64,000 bases of DNA from an uncultured Muribaculaceae bacterium. Lineage in GTDB: Bacteria; Bacteroidota; Bacteroidia; Bacteroidales; Muribaculaceae. Shown here one piece after another: positions 5,539-13,952 of this stretch; within the stretch, counting starts at the first letter, position 1, and each line of letters begins with the position of its first letter. The stretch is from contig CAJUKZ010000004.1 in assembly GCA_910586995.1 (NCBI GenBank), forward strand, positions 101,480-165,479. Reading direction: 5' to 3'. The position numbers and the translations under genes are program-made. The notes under the pieces were generated by a model. That model did no database searches and was not told the DNA's origin. It worked only from the letters and a program-made list of their open reading frames with translations.

Positions 5539-8294
5539 TTAAAGAAGTCAAATATGCTGGTTACTCTGTAACTCCATCAGGTTATGAATGCCAGGACGGA
5601 GAATTGGATCTGTCGCTAAATCTTATAAACGAGGACGATACACTCAGACCGCTTTGTTCCCCTGCGGTTGTCATAGAAGATATACCGGAGGGTTATAAAT
5701 GTGAATTGATTCATGACGTGGTGACTACACGAAATATCGTATTTTCACATGCTACAGATTCTGGAATTGTTTTATATACTTCCGAATATCCTGAAATTTC
5801 GGATCTTGTTGCAATTCCAGTATCGCTGCCCGATATAAGATGTATTAAACCAATCGGAAATACTATTGTAATCTCAACCTCTCAGGGTATGAGGTATATA
5901 TTATGGAAAGATGGAGCTTATCGCTACATTGGTGAACGTCCGCCAGAGCCAAACATAATTTTTGGATGTTCTCGAGTCGGAACACTTACTAAATCATCAA
6001 AATTCAAGATTCCTGATTCCATAGACAAGATTATTCATCCTGACGAATGGATAGATGATGTTTGGGCAGACCAATATAAAGATGCAACAAAGGCCGATAT
6101 TACAACTTTGACAAATGCAGTTCTCGGACCTCTGCTTTCCGAAGTCGCAGATAAAGTAACCCAAAAGGGATTTTTCTATCAGCCATTCTTCGTGCGTTAT
6201 GCATACCGGATGTATGATGGATCTTATGCATGGCATTCTGCTCCAGTTCTTATGCTTCCAAACGTCGCCGTACCATTTCTTGAATGTCGAGACAATGGGT
6301 CTACAGTCAGGCTTAATGTCCCATATTTTCGTCTTGACTATCGAATCACCGGCTTATCGGTAATGACAGTGGGAGAAAAGCCACTTGATCAATGGAAAGA
6401 TATAATTGAAGGGATCGACATTTTTGTATCAGAACCAATATACACTTATGATCAATCCTTAGACTTAGAGAAGCCATTTGTATGTCTGTATGATAGATTA
6501 GTCGCCAAATATGCTTCCGGTCCTGATGCTGATTATGCTGCAAGTACACAAACAAAACAGAGCATATTCTGGGGTATATGGCGTGGACTTGACAAGGATT
6601 CAGGCCATTTATATCAGAATCATGAAACATGGTCAATGTATGCAAACTATAATAATCAGCCAAATGGAGTATTGCTGTGGAACATAAAGCCGCGAGGTGA
6701 TTTCTTTACTCAAATAAAATCTGTAGCTAATTTCTACAAAATTGCAGTAATACAAGCTGATGATGCACAATACATGCCACAGGATAATCTAAAGGAATTG
6801 CCGCTCGAAACATCGGATTTCTCAGCTTTACAGACTTTACCAGTGCTAAAAGATGATCATCGTTCGCGGTTCACGATGTCAGCATCCACTATGTTTGTAT
6901 ACAACTCACGCCTTTGCTTGGGTAATCTGCGATTGTTGCCCGCTGAACCTTTACCTATAGCTTTACATTCAGGTTTCAGCAGGTCTCCTGCCGGAACTAT
7001 TGGCTCCGATGTTATCAGAACTCATGTTGACATCACTATATGGACTCGTATAAATAGCTCAGTCTGCAGTTCTGAGTATAAAGCGGTCTTGAATAATCCA
7101 TCAGATCAACTTTATGATTACCATAAACGTTTCCCTCGATGGCTTTGGTATCCGGATGCAAATGCTTTCCGGATGAGACTTTCTTATTCGGATGGATCTG
7201 TATTTGAAGTTCCTTTAAAAAGGCATGATTTTCTTAACGGAGCTTATTATCTTGACGAAGATAATTTCTTTAAGATGGAATACAGACCGAATACAGTAGT
7301 CAACAAGGCCAAAAATGCGGATAAAAGTGCGGATATTCCGGCTGCAATCTACCTTTCAGAAGTAAACAATCCGTTTATATATCCTGCAGAATACACAGTA
7401 TCAGTAGGAACAGGTCAAGTTCGTGCGTTAAGTACTGCGGCCAAAGCTCTGTCACAAGGTCAGTTTGGGCAATTCCCGTTATACGCTTTCACTTCAGATG
7501 GGATCTGGGCGCTTGAGCTTTCTTCTGAGGGAAAGATAATGTCAAGACAACCGATTACGCGGGATGTATGCGATAACATAGCAGGTATTACTCAGATAGA
7601 CTCTGCTGTTCTTTTCCCAACTGCCAGAGGTATAATGCTTTTAAGCGGTTCTGAGGCCCAATGCATATCGGATAGAGTCAATACCGATTTCCCGTTTAAA
7701 TCAGACTCTTTGCCAGCAATGGACATTATATGCCGGCATGTTGCAGACGCAGAAATCCAACAAGTACCTTTCTTAGAATTTATTTCAGAATGTTCAATGA
7801 CTTATGATTATGTTCACCAACGCATAATAGTATATAATCCTAACTACAGATATTCATATATTCTGTCTCTAAAGACACAAGCATGGTCTACTGCACAGTT
7901 TCATTTGGCATATAATGTTAATTCATATCCTGATTCTCTGGTGGTCTGTGCAAATAATAGTCTTGTCAACTTCTCTGTGGATAAAGACTCCATTCCAGGC
8001 TTAATGATAACTCGGCCTCTGAAATTCGGTATGCCAGACATACTGAAAACAGTAGACACAGCTATACAGCGTGGCGAATTCCTACGAGGCAATGTGCAAT
8101 CTGTGATCTATGGATCTCGGGATATGATTAATTGGCACTTAATATGGTCAAGTAAGGACCACTATCTTAGAGGATTTCGCGGTACGCCATACAAGTACTT
8201 CCGTATAGCGTGTTTGACTTCACTATCTGAAGGCGAAAGCTTGTGTGGTGCATCTATACAGTTGACTCCTCGACAAACTAATCAGCTTCGATAA
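5535..8294 (+). CDS. Large tail protein, nozzle (T7 gp12-like) candidate
   Basis: 919 residues, beta-rich throughout, no signal peptide. The segments YAFTSDGIWALELSSEGK, ITRDVCDNIAGI and VLFPTARGIMLLSG, with the later WSTAQF and IYGSRDMINWHLIWSS, follow the pattern seen in tubular nozzle proteins of short-tailed phages: a beta-propeller-like platform with F-T-S-G-W strands. I infer the tail nozzle from length, fold pattern and the lack of any tape measure. The gene is transcribed opposite to the rest of the head-tail block (19969 to 8404) and ends at a shared terminator, an unusual split of structural genes. Confidence 0.6.
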   Translation: MIKEVKYAGYSVTPSGYECQDGELDLSLNLINEDDTLRPLCSPAVVIEDIPEGYKCELIHDVVTTRNIVFSHATDSGIVLYTSEYPEISDLVAIPVSLPDIRCIKPIGNTIVISTSQGMRYILWKDGAYRYIGERPPEPNIIFGCSRVGTLTKSSKFKIPDSIDKIIHPDEWIDDVWADQYKDATKADITTLTNAVLGPLLSEVADKVTQKGFFYQPFFVRYAYRMYDGSYAWHSAPVLMLPNVAVPFLECRDNGSTVRLNVPYFRLDYRITGLSVMTVGEKPLDQWKDIIEGIDIFVSEPIYTYDQSLDLEKPFVCLYDRLVAKYASGPDADYAASTQTKQSIFWGIWRGLDKDSGHLYQNHETWSMYANYNNQPNGVLLWNIKPRGDFFTQIKSVANFYKIAVIQADDAQYMPQDNLKELPLETSDFSALQTLPVLKDDHRSRFTMSASTMFVYNSRLCLGNLRLLPAEPLPIALHSGFSRSPAGTIGSDVIRTHVDITIWTRINSSVCSSEYKAVLNNPSDQLYDYHKRFPRWLWYPDANAFRMRLSYSDGSVFEVPLKRHDFLNGAYYLDEDNFFKMEYRPNTVVNKAKNADKSADIPAAIYLSEVNNPFIYPAEYTVSVGTGQVRALSTAAKALSQGQFGQFPLYAFTSDGIWALELSSEGKIMSRQPITRDVCDNIAGITQIDSAVLFPTARGIMLLSGSEAQCISDRVNTDFPFKSDSLPAMDIICRHVADAEIQQVPFLEFISECSMTYDYVHQRIIVYNPNYRYSYILSLKTQAWSTAQFHLAYNVNSYPDSLVVCANNSLVNFSVDKDSIPGLMITRPLKFGMPDILKTVDTAIQRGEFLRGNVQSVIYGSRDMINWHLIWSSKDHYLRGFRGTPYKYFRIACLTSLSEGESLCGASIQLTPRQTNQLR

Positions 8295-8336
8295 TAATGA
8301 CAATTTCTATATGTAACTTAGGTTGTTTTTAAGAAG

Positions 8337-8367
8337 AAACCGAGACGTGTGATACGCCTCGGTTTTT
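8337..8367. terminator. Bidirectional intrinsic terminator
   Basis: AAACCGAG (8337-8344) pairs with CTCGGTTT (8358-8365) and is followed by a T run on the plus strand. It separates the plus-strand nozzle candidate (stop 8294) from the minus-strand operon ending at 8404. Confidence 0.85.
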
Positions 8368-8403
8368 CATTCTATAAAGAATTGATGTTAATCTACGGAT
8401 AAA

Positions 8404-8961
8404 TTAAAACGGGTGAGAGGGTCTGCGCATGACGCCAGTCCTCATGTTCTTGATTCTTTTTATTTCCTCCTGTGCTTCTATTGCTTTGTCGAGCCAATTT
8501 CGCGCTGCATCCGGATGAGTAATACTCAGCCAGTCGTAAATCACCCTTGATACCATGAATTCATGAATAAGCCTGTTGAGCAGTTGCAAAGTGGTCCGTG
8601 ACATGGTTGCCGGTACTGACATCTCTATTTTGTATTCCGAAGGCGTCCATATGCAGTTGTGTATCACCTCATCTTCTGTCGACTCTTGCTTTGTGTATGG
8701 ATATAGCATTTCAATGGAGGCGGCATGTACTACTCCAAGTATGCGGTTTACGCGGTCGACATTTCCATCCTCGCCTATTTCTATAAGTGTGTGTTGAGCA
8801 TGTTGGTTTTCTTCTCCCCACACATGTCCCTCAATATAGGCGTAGTTCTTAATATCATATAACAACTGCTTTCTATCAAATACCAGTGTCACTTTACGGG
8901 AAGTATTACTGTCTCTGGCATCATTGTTATAGCAAAATTCGCTGCAACCGATATGATACAT
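8404..8961 (-). CDS. Unknown phage protein, paralogue 3 of 3
   Basis: 185 residues. The C-terminal helix-rich end (IYDWLSITHPDAARNWLDKA, then MRRPSHPF) aligns with the ends of the two genes upstream (EWFVITSPEDAQNYANLATD and KWYIYTNKKEAGEYADKAVI). All three share W-x-x-I/Y, an A-x-x-(Y/W) helix and a basic P-rich tail, so they are diverged tandem duplicates. The N-terminal halves differ. Position after the lysis genes suggests small virion or appendage proteins; no activity is known. It is the last gene of the operon. Confidence 0.65.
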   Translation of the reverse strand: MYHIGCSEFCYNNDARDSNTSRKVTLVFDRKQLLYDIKNYAYIEGHVWGEENQHAQHTLIEIGEDGNVDRVNRILGVVHAASIEMLYPYTKQESTEDEVIHNCIWTPSEYKIEMSVPATMSRTTLQLLNRLIHEFMVSRVIYDWLSITHPDAARNWLDKAIEAQEEIKRIKNMRTGVMRRPSHPF

Positions 8962-8964
8962 AGC

Positions 8965-9477
8965 TTAATCATTGTATGTTGGACGTACCGGGCGTTCTCG
9001 TTTATACAGTGCCTGTTTGGCTCGGTCAAGAGCGTCCGTCGCAAGGTTGGCATAGTTTTGAGCATCTTCCGGTGATGTTATCACAAACCATTCTGACAAA
9101 GTCCTGTCCACGATATATTCGTGGAGCATACCTCCAAGACTGTCACAAGCTGAATTGTTGAAGTTTGACGGCAGTAAGAATACAAGTTGTAGCTTATCTC
9201 CGTTCTCAACAGACTTGTTGATGCGATTGTTGGATGTAGATCCATCCTCATGTAGATACTCTCCAAGTTCCACTTTCAGATGCGAGAAAGCATTACTTAT
9301 GCCACGAAGTATCTGATAAGCATGCTCGTCATCCTCGCTTGCTTGCATGTAGGCCGTAGCCCGGTAATCCTTGCCCGCTGCATTACGTGCCTGTCCAGTA
9401 AGATGAGATTTATTCATCACATCAAACTTAATCTCCTTTGATTCAAGAGTAACTGTAATGGCCTTTTTTTGTTCCAT
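8965..9477 (-). CDS. Unknown phage protein, paralogue 2 of 3
   Basis: 170 residues, starting MEQKKAITVTLESKEIKFDV (a beta-hairpin), with a central acidic segment and the shared C-terminal module LSEWFVITSPEDAQNYANLA followed by RPVRPTYND. The end RPxRPTYxD is nearly identical to that of paralogue 1, so this pair is closer than either is to paralogue 3. It starts 3 bases before paralogue 3 in the same direction. Confidence 0.65.
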   Translation of the reverse strand: MEQKKAITVTLESKEIKFDVMNKSHLTGQARNAAGKDYRATAYMQASEDDEHAYQILRGISNAFSHLKVELGEYLHEDGSTSNNRINKSVENGDKLQLVFLLPSNFNNSACDSLGGMLHEYIVDRTLSEWFVITSPEDAQNYANLATDALDRAKQALYKRERPVRPTYND

Positions 9478-9500
9478 AAATATTTTGTTGTATTAAAAAA

Positions 9501-10016
9501 TTAATCATCATATGTCGGGCGTGATGGCTTCTTCTTATATACAGCCTTGCGGTGTATATCATCAAGCAAGATTACAGCCTTGTCCGCATATTCTCCGGCC
9601 TCCTTTTTGTTGGTGTAGATATACCATTTGGCAACAATGCTATGAACAAAGAAACTAAACAGGCTTAGATTCATACTCGGAAGTAGCGCATTATCAAAGG
9701 ATTTAGATACATCAAGTATCAGTTTATAGCATTGAAGTTGTGATGGAGCAACACTTTCTTTATTTGTCGGAGCATTTTTATCGGATTTCATCGGATCTAT
9801 TACCATGCCCTCGAAAGTAACAAGACCAATAAGCTCGTGTGATATATCGGCACGGCTCTCCTCCCAGAATCTATCAAGATGGATTTTGTCTTCATCAACT
9901 GTTGAGATTCTATCCAAAGCATCCTGATCGTCAATCATCTTAGCACCCGTATAGGATGTGGTGACGGCAACCTCCTGCATTACAGCATCCTTATTAATTA
10001 ATAATATTATCTCCAT
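9501..10016 (-). CDS. Unknown phage protein, paralogue 1 of 3
   Basis: 171 residues starting MEIILLINKDAVMQEVAVTT. The middle has a run of acidic and helical segments (DQDALDRISTVDEDKIHLDR). The C-terminus carries the module shared by the three genes (AKWYIYTNKKEAGEYADKAV, ending SRPTYDD). It follows the membrane-anchored gene by one base, so it is translated in the same operon as the lysis proteins. Confidence 0.65.
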   Translation of the reverse strand: MEIILLINKDAVMQEVAVTTSYTGAKMIDDQDALDRISTVDEDKIHLDRFWEESRADISHELIGLVTFEGMVIDPMKSDKNAPTNKESVAPSQLQCYKLILDVSKSFDNALLPSMNLSLFSFFVHSIVAKWYIYTNKKEAGEYADKAVILLDDIHRKAVYKKKPSRPTYDD

Positions 10017-10017
10017 A

Positions 10018-10602
10018 TCAAAAACTTACGATTGAATATGTTATCCCTACTCCTATGTATGGTTGAAAACCTTTCGTCCCATATCCGTATCCTGCTGTTA
10101 AGCCTATGTGCCAACGCTTGGGAGGTTTCCATTCTTTTTTCGTAATGATGGTAGTAGGCCGGAATATATTCAGGCTGTCAAGCCGTGGATCTAACGGGCC
10201 ACTTACCCAAGCCTCATAAGTGCTGTCGGCATAATGGCGTTGTATTTTGGGTAACTCAACTGTCATGCTATCCATGCTATATTGTGATTCGACTCCATCA
10301 CTAATGCCATACATGGGGTGTGTCAGTGTATCGCCGTTGACAATCATATCTTGACTTTTATAGCGTTGTCGCGGTTCTCCCCCAGCCCCTCCACCAATAA
10401 AGTAATACTTAGGCAGGGTATATATCTGTGATCCTACCGTTAATTCCGCTTGTGGTAAAGGTGAATAGCATTTTATCGTATCGTAGACAGTATAACTTCT
10501 TTCAGATATGTAATAAGAGTTTGAGTTAAGGCCAATTAAGAAACCTGTGAGTAAAGCTATCGTCAAAATGAGAGCGATAAGCACAAAGCGTTTTGAGTCC
10601 AT
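10018..10602 (-). CDS. Membrane-anchored protein near lysis genes, spanin-like candidate
   Basis: 194 residues. Residues 5-25 form one membrane helix (FVLIALILTIALLTGFLIGL). The rest is predicted outside the inner membrane: a linker, a charged helical segment (SMTVELPKIQRHYADS) and a C-terminal stretch rich in G and Y ending in beta strands (WHIGLTAGYGYGTKG, then GVGITYSI), as in an outer-membrane-seeking beta segment. It resembles the DUF6808-type proteins of Bacteroidetes phages. Adjacent to endolysin and holin genes, it may be a single-molecule spanin linking the two membranes; this is inference. Confidence 0.55.
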   Translation of the reverse strand: MDSKRFVLIALILTIALLTGFLIGLNSNSYYISERSYTVYDTIKCYSPLPQAELTVGSQIYTLPKYYFIGGGAGGEPRQRYKSQDMIVNGDTLTHPMYGISDGVESQYSMDSMTVELPKIQRHYADSTYEAWVSGPLDPRLDSLNIFRPTTIITKKEWKPPKRWHIGLTAGYGYGTKGFQPYIGVGITYSIVSF

Positions 10603-10603
10603 A

Positions 10604-11002
10604 TTATAATTTCAATATCTGTCTGCGTTCATCTGTCGGGTCATAGCTTATATGTATCCACGAAAAATTACTCTCGTCGATAAGCTGAGTGAATGGGAGT
10701 TTAAGATCCTGTATCATTTGGAATAGTCTCCGGTTGTCTGTTCTGTTACCTGTGGTTATATCCGCAGCCATGCCGCGTGTATGGTGACTCGTAGCTACTC
10801 CACCAACGAGTTTGTTAAGATCGAGACTGCGGTAGCCAGAGGTAACAACAATAGGCTTTCCCCATGCTTGGCGTAACGGGTCGAGTACTTTGTCTACAAG
10901 AGTGGCTACATTGTTCTTCAAAGTTTCAGGAATGGCATTGTCAATAGCATGACGATAAGCAGTATCACTTCTTTCGAATTCCTGAAATGTAAAGTATTTC
11001 AT
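10604..11002 (-). CDS. Peptidase M15 endolysin
   Basis: 132 residues, a complete single-domain M15A-type peptidase. The zinc-binding S-H-H-T-R-G-M-A-A-D-I (SxHxxGxAxD pattern) lies near residues 72-82, and the second histidine is in SWIHISYD near residue 115. The basic segment VVTSGYRS precedes the first motif, as in the family. It cuts peptide cross-links in peptidoglycan, so it is the phage endolysin. No signal peptide is present, so export depends on the holin, whose gene overlaps it by 4 bases. Confidence 0.92.
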   Translation of the reverse strand: MKYFTFQEFERSDTAYRHAIDNAIPETLKNNVATLVDKVLDPLRQAWGKPIVVTSGYRSLDLNKLVGGVATSHHTRGMAADITTGNRTDNRRLFQMIQDLKLPFTQLIDESNFSWIHISYDPTDERRQILKL

Positions 11003-11451
11003 GATTTGTCGGATTGGGTTTCAATTATCGAATGCAGTTGCGAAACTATCTTTTGTGCATCTTTTTCTTGTGCACAGTCAATAATGCTCCTAATTATTTC
11101 CGGCAACTGTAGTGTCTGGCTTTTCCTGCGGTTGGCGTGTTCAAACATGCTTTTTGCTTCTACTACAATCAGTCCGGCTCCGAACAGTACGGCAACAAAT
11201 GGCATTATGTAGAATGAAAAGAATATGCCGAGGCAGTCCACAAGGAAGCCAATCAGAATGAACCGCCAATACTCGCTCATCTTAGTTATTGTCACTCGCA
11301 GCTTGTGAGAGTGTACGCGCTGATTTGTTTTCTTTGCCGTGTGAACACCGTCCCATAGGTCAAGCATAATGGCCACGATAACCAGTATGCATACTGCAAG
11401 AAAAATTCCGAGGAACAAATATACTTTCTCAAGAGATAAGATTGTTTCCAT
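10999..11451 (-). CDS. Phage holin
   Basis: 150 residues. Hydrophobic segments lie at about 9-30 (VYLFLGIFLAVCILVIVAIM), 65-87 (FILIGFLVDCLGIFFSFYIM) and 88-103. The order of segments, the D-x-W-D-G motif after the first span and the charged C-terminal helix fit the phage holin family often found in Bacteroidetes prophages (PF05105-like). It forms membrane lesions that release the endolysin, encoded immediately downstream with an overlap. A hairpin at 11468-11499 separates it from the fibre genes upstream. Confidence 0.82.
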   Translation of the reverse strand: METILSLEKVYLFLGIFLAVCILVIVAIMLDLWDGVHTAKKTNQRVHSHKLRVTITKMSEYWRFILIGFLVDCLGIFFSFYIMPFVAVLFGAGLIVVEAKSMFEHANRRKSQTLQLPEIIRSIIDCAQEKDAQKIVSQLHSIIETQSDKS

Positions 11452-11467
11452 AATTACAAATATTTAT

Positions 11468-11499
11468 GTATTCCCCGATCTTCGTTGTTCGGGGAATAC
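11468..11499 (-). terminator. Hairpin between fibre genes and lysis genes
   Basis: GTATTCCCCGA (11468-11478) pairs perfectly with TCGGGGAATAC (11489-11499) around a 10-base loop. There is only a weak A/T tail after it on the minus strand, so it may attenuate rather than stop read-through from the fibre genes into the holin gene. Confidence 0.65.
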
Positions 11500-11503
11500 A
11501 GAT

Positions 11504-12634
11504 TTATTTTTCGTTAAGAGTAACCGCAGAATTGATCGCATCAAGGTGCATTGCCGCAAGTTGCCATTTGAGTTCTTCGGTTTCGTCGCGGGGGGATGGT
11601 GTGTCTCCTGCTTCGAGTTTGAGGTCTCGTATTCCGAATTTATAAGCAGAGCTAAATCCGAAAGTCAGGGATGTGTTGAACTGTTGACCCGGGGAGATCT
11701 CTCCACCGGTGTTTATGAAGTCGAGCATCTCCTGAGGCAGATGATACACTATCCGGAAGTCGCGCCATTCTCCGGAAGCTCCGAAGTTCTGGAGAGTGGT
11801 CTGCGCGGCAAAGGTGTCAAGCTCCATATACAGTTCGACAGAGAATGTCAGGTTTGAGGCATTTACAGCATCTCCTGCATTACGGATCTTACCCGACAGA
11901 CAAAGTGTGTCCGAAGAACCCCAGTTGTATCCTTCACGGCTGAGGCCGGGCTGAAACAACATCCTGCTTCCGGACCCTTCTACGGATATTCCGTCCGGTG
12001 TGCTGTATTCAACATGGTGTGACATTGTACTGTTCCATCCCTCGATGCCACAATTAGTGCCGTTGATAATATTCATCCGCGGCGATTCCTGCTTCACCGC
12101 CGATATTATAACAGCATGACCAAATGTACTATGCTCAATGGAAATCCCATCTCCGGCCTGCATAGTAGGATCTATGATTGCCAGTCCTTGCGATGTCATT
12201 TGGTATAGGTGATCTTCGCATCTGTACAATCTGTCCATGCATATTCCGGAATCGATGTCGTCTATAGGATAGTAGTAGGATGCTTTATCCCAACCGGCGG
12301 GGATATTGTACACTGTATATTGCAGCCTCTTGCGCACACATGGCCTGAACTCTGCCAATTCCGGCAGGTAGCACACCAATGTATCACTGTCGGCAGGCGG
12401 ATCGGAGTCTACTGTTTCGTAAAGAGTGTTCTCTGAAAGAAACACATCGAATTCCACAACAGCCTTACCTGCGCCAGTGGATAACGCCGGCAGTTCGCAG
12501 ACTTTCTTGTCAAGGTCATCGACAGTTTTGGTGATCTCGGTCATAGTATTGGATATAACCGTTAGATAAGCGCGGATTCTGCCCCAGAAATGGGACAGAC
12601 CCGCTTTATCAAGAAAGCATTTTTGCTCAGACAT
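11504..12634 (-). CDS. Tail fibre / appendage protein
   Basis: 376 residues. The N-terminus, FLDKAGLSHFWGRIRAYL, is a motif typical of appendage proteins in Bacteroidetes phages, followed by a coiled-coil (NTMTEITKTVDDLDKKV). The C-terminal 170 residues, with FSVELYMELDTF and GEWRDFRIVYHL, look like a carbohydrate-binding beta sandwich. A receptor-binding role is inferred. It starts 2 bases after the next fibre gene ends. Confidence 0.7.
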   Translation of the reverse strand: MSEQKCFLDKAGLSHFWGRIRAYLTVISNTMTEITKTVDDLDKKVCELPALSTGAGKAVVEFDVFLSENTLYETVDSDPPADSDTLVCYLPELAEFRPCVRKRLQYTVYNIPAGWDKASYYYPIDDIDSGICMDRLYRCEDHLYQMTSQGLAIIDPTMQAGDGISIEHSTFGHAVIISAVKQESPRMNIINGTNCGIEGWNSTMSHHVEYSTPDGISVEGSGSRMLFQPGLSREGYNWGSSDTLCLSGKIRNAGDAVNASNLTFSVELYMELDTFAAQTTLQNFGASGEWRDFRIVYHLPQEMLDFINTGGEISPGQQFNTSLTFGFSSAYKFGIRDLKLEAGDTPSPRDETEELKWQLAAMHLDAINSAVTLNEK

Positions 12635-12636
12635 AG

Positions 12637-13116
12637 TTATTCTACAAATAGTGAATTGATTTCTTCCGTGCTGATGGCCGAAATGTCGGCATCATTGAGC
12701 TTAGTATCCAGGGCTGCCTGTGTTGCCTTGGAAATCGGTTTGTCCAGGTCTGGCGTATTGTTCACCAGGCCGAGACCTACGTCGGCTTTGCCAAGAGTCA
12801 CTACCCCGGTCTTACCTGCTACAGAGGTCACGGTATTCTTCTGCGCTCCGGCCTCGATGCCTGCGAGTTTCTCGACCAGAGGTGCGAGAGTCTGAGTGTC
12901 TTCTATACCGGCCAAGAAGTTCACGATCTCATTGAACTTGTTGATAGCCCCGTCAGAATCAGCCTCGATCAGATTCTTTAGCGCAGTCACCTCAGCCTGG
13001 AGGGTTTCCACTGTAGCAGAGTCAACTTTGCCGCCAAGCTTATTGTCGATCAGCGCCTGGATTTTGTCGCTGAATGATTTAAGACCGTTAAGGTCAAGAT
13101 ATTTTACTGTTGCCAT
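12637..13116 (-). CDS. Short tail fibre protein
   Basis: 159 residues. It starts MATVKYLDLNGLKSFSDKIQ, a motif it shares with the gene ending at 13953, followed by a coiled-coil and the classic fibre repeat VTSVAGKTGVVTLGKADVG and GLGLVNNTPDLDKPIS. These triple-stranded fibre repeats are well known from phage side fibres. There is no receptor-binding tip, so it may be a shaft segment or pair with another fibre. The gene lies in a series of five related fibre frames. Confidence 0.82.
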   Translation of the reverse strand: MATVKYLDLNGLKSFSDKIQALIDNKLGGKVDSATVETLQAEVTALKNLIEADSDGAINKFNEIVNFLAGIEDTQTLAPLVEKLAGIEAGAQKNTVTSVAGKTGVVTLGKADVGLGLVNNTPDLDKPISKATQAALDTKLNDADISAISTEEINSLFVE

Positions 13117-13140
13117 AATTATAAATGATTAAAGAATTGG

Positions 13141-13317
13141 TTACTTGCGGCTGATCATAGCTTCTATCTCCTGTTCTGAGATAGCCTGATGAACGTCGCG
13201 TCCGGAAACGAGTTCACTGACATATTTCCCTGTCTTCGGGTCTATCACCTGATCAGCCCGGCAGATAGGTTCTTTGGAGTCATTGACCAAAGTGCCATAG
13301 ATATTGATGTTTGCCAT
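13141..13317 (-). CDS. Truncated duplicate of fibre N-terminus, 58 residues
   Basis: ATG at 13317, stop at 13141-13143. The product starts MANINIYGTLVNDSKEPICR and runs through DQVIDPKTGKYVSEL, almost the same as residues 1-36 of the 206-residue protein upstream. DNA identity is also high (55 of 60 bases at 13261-13320 against 13891-13950), so the duplication is recent. It ends with a different short tail (EQEIEAMISRK). It is either a small adaptor-like peptide or the remains of a fibre gene that lost its body. Confidence 0.7.
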   Translation of the reverse strand: MANINIYGTLVNDSKEPICRADQVIDPKTGKYVSELVSGRDVHQAISEQEIEAMISRK

Positions 13318-13326
13318 ATTGTCGTA

Positions 13327-13947
13327 TTATTGGTCAGGAATCATGTCTTTGGGTAGGTAGCCCTCAATAGAAAGTTTCTTCTTGGGATAGGAGGAGTCCT
13401 GTGTATATTCATCCAAATAGTATTTTTCTTTAAGCTCATTGTATTCAGATTCTGAGGATACAATTCTGAAGATATTGTTATAGCCAAAAATACCGGATTC
13501 AATGATCAGGTCGTTTTTCGGATAATTCACATTCGCCGAACCTGTTATTATGCCGTCCTCCACCATAGCGAAGCTGATTATACCGTCTGACGAATTCAGA
13601 TCCAATACTTCAATGTTGCAACCTTTTTTAAGAGAAGGCGCGAAGATTACAAGCACGTCAAGAGAATGAGTGCCAACTCCGGGTTCGATATACAGCCCGA
13701 TTCCAACCGTGCATTCAACAGCGTTACCGGACTGACGTGACAGCCGTACAACATTTGATCCGCTTGCTGATATCTCTCCGGAAATTATCTGCGCGATCTC
13801 GTCCTCAGTGATGCATTCGTGCTGGTCCGGGTCTTCGAGCAGTTCGCTCATATATTTGCCTGTAGCAGGATCTATCACCTGATCAGCCCGGCAGATAGGC
13901 TCTTTTGAGTCATTGATCAAAGTGCCATAGATATTGATGTTCGCCAT
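13327..13947 (-). CDS. Fibre-associated phage protein
   Basis: 206 residues. The N-terminal 36 residues (MANINIYGTLINDSKEPICR) are duplicated in the next gene. The rest is beta-rich with segments such as SGNAVECTVGIGLYIEPG and LDVLVIFAPSLKKGC, and no known enzyme motif. Its place among fibre genes and the reused N-terminus suggest an exchangeable tip on a common adaptor. The two copies of the N-terminal cassette are direct repeats exactly 630 bases apart. Confidence 0.65.
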   Translation of the reverse strand: MANINIYGTLINDSKEPICRADQVIDPATGKYMSELLEDPDQHECITEDEIAQIISGEISASGSNVVRLSRQSGNAVECTVGIGLYIEPGVGTHSLDVLVIFAPSLKKGCNIEVLDLNSSDGIISFAMVEDGIITGSANVNYPKNDLIIESGIFGYNNIFRIVSSESEYNELKEKYYLDEYTQDSSYPKKKLSIEGYLPKDMIPDQ

Positions 13948-13952
13948 ATTCT

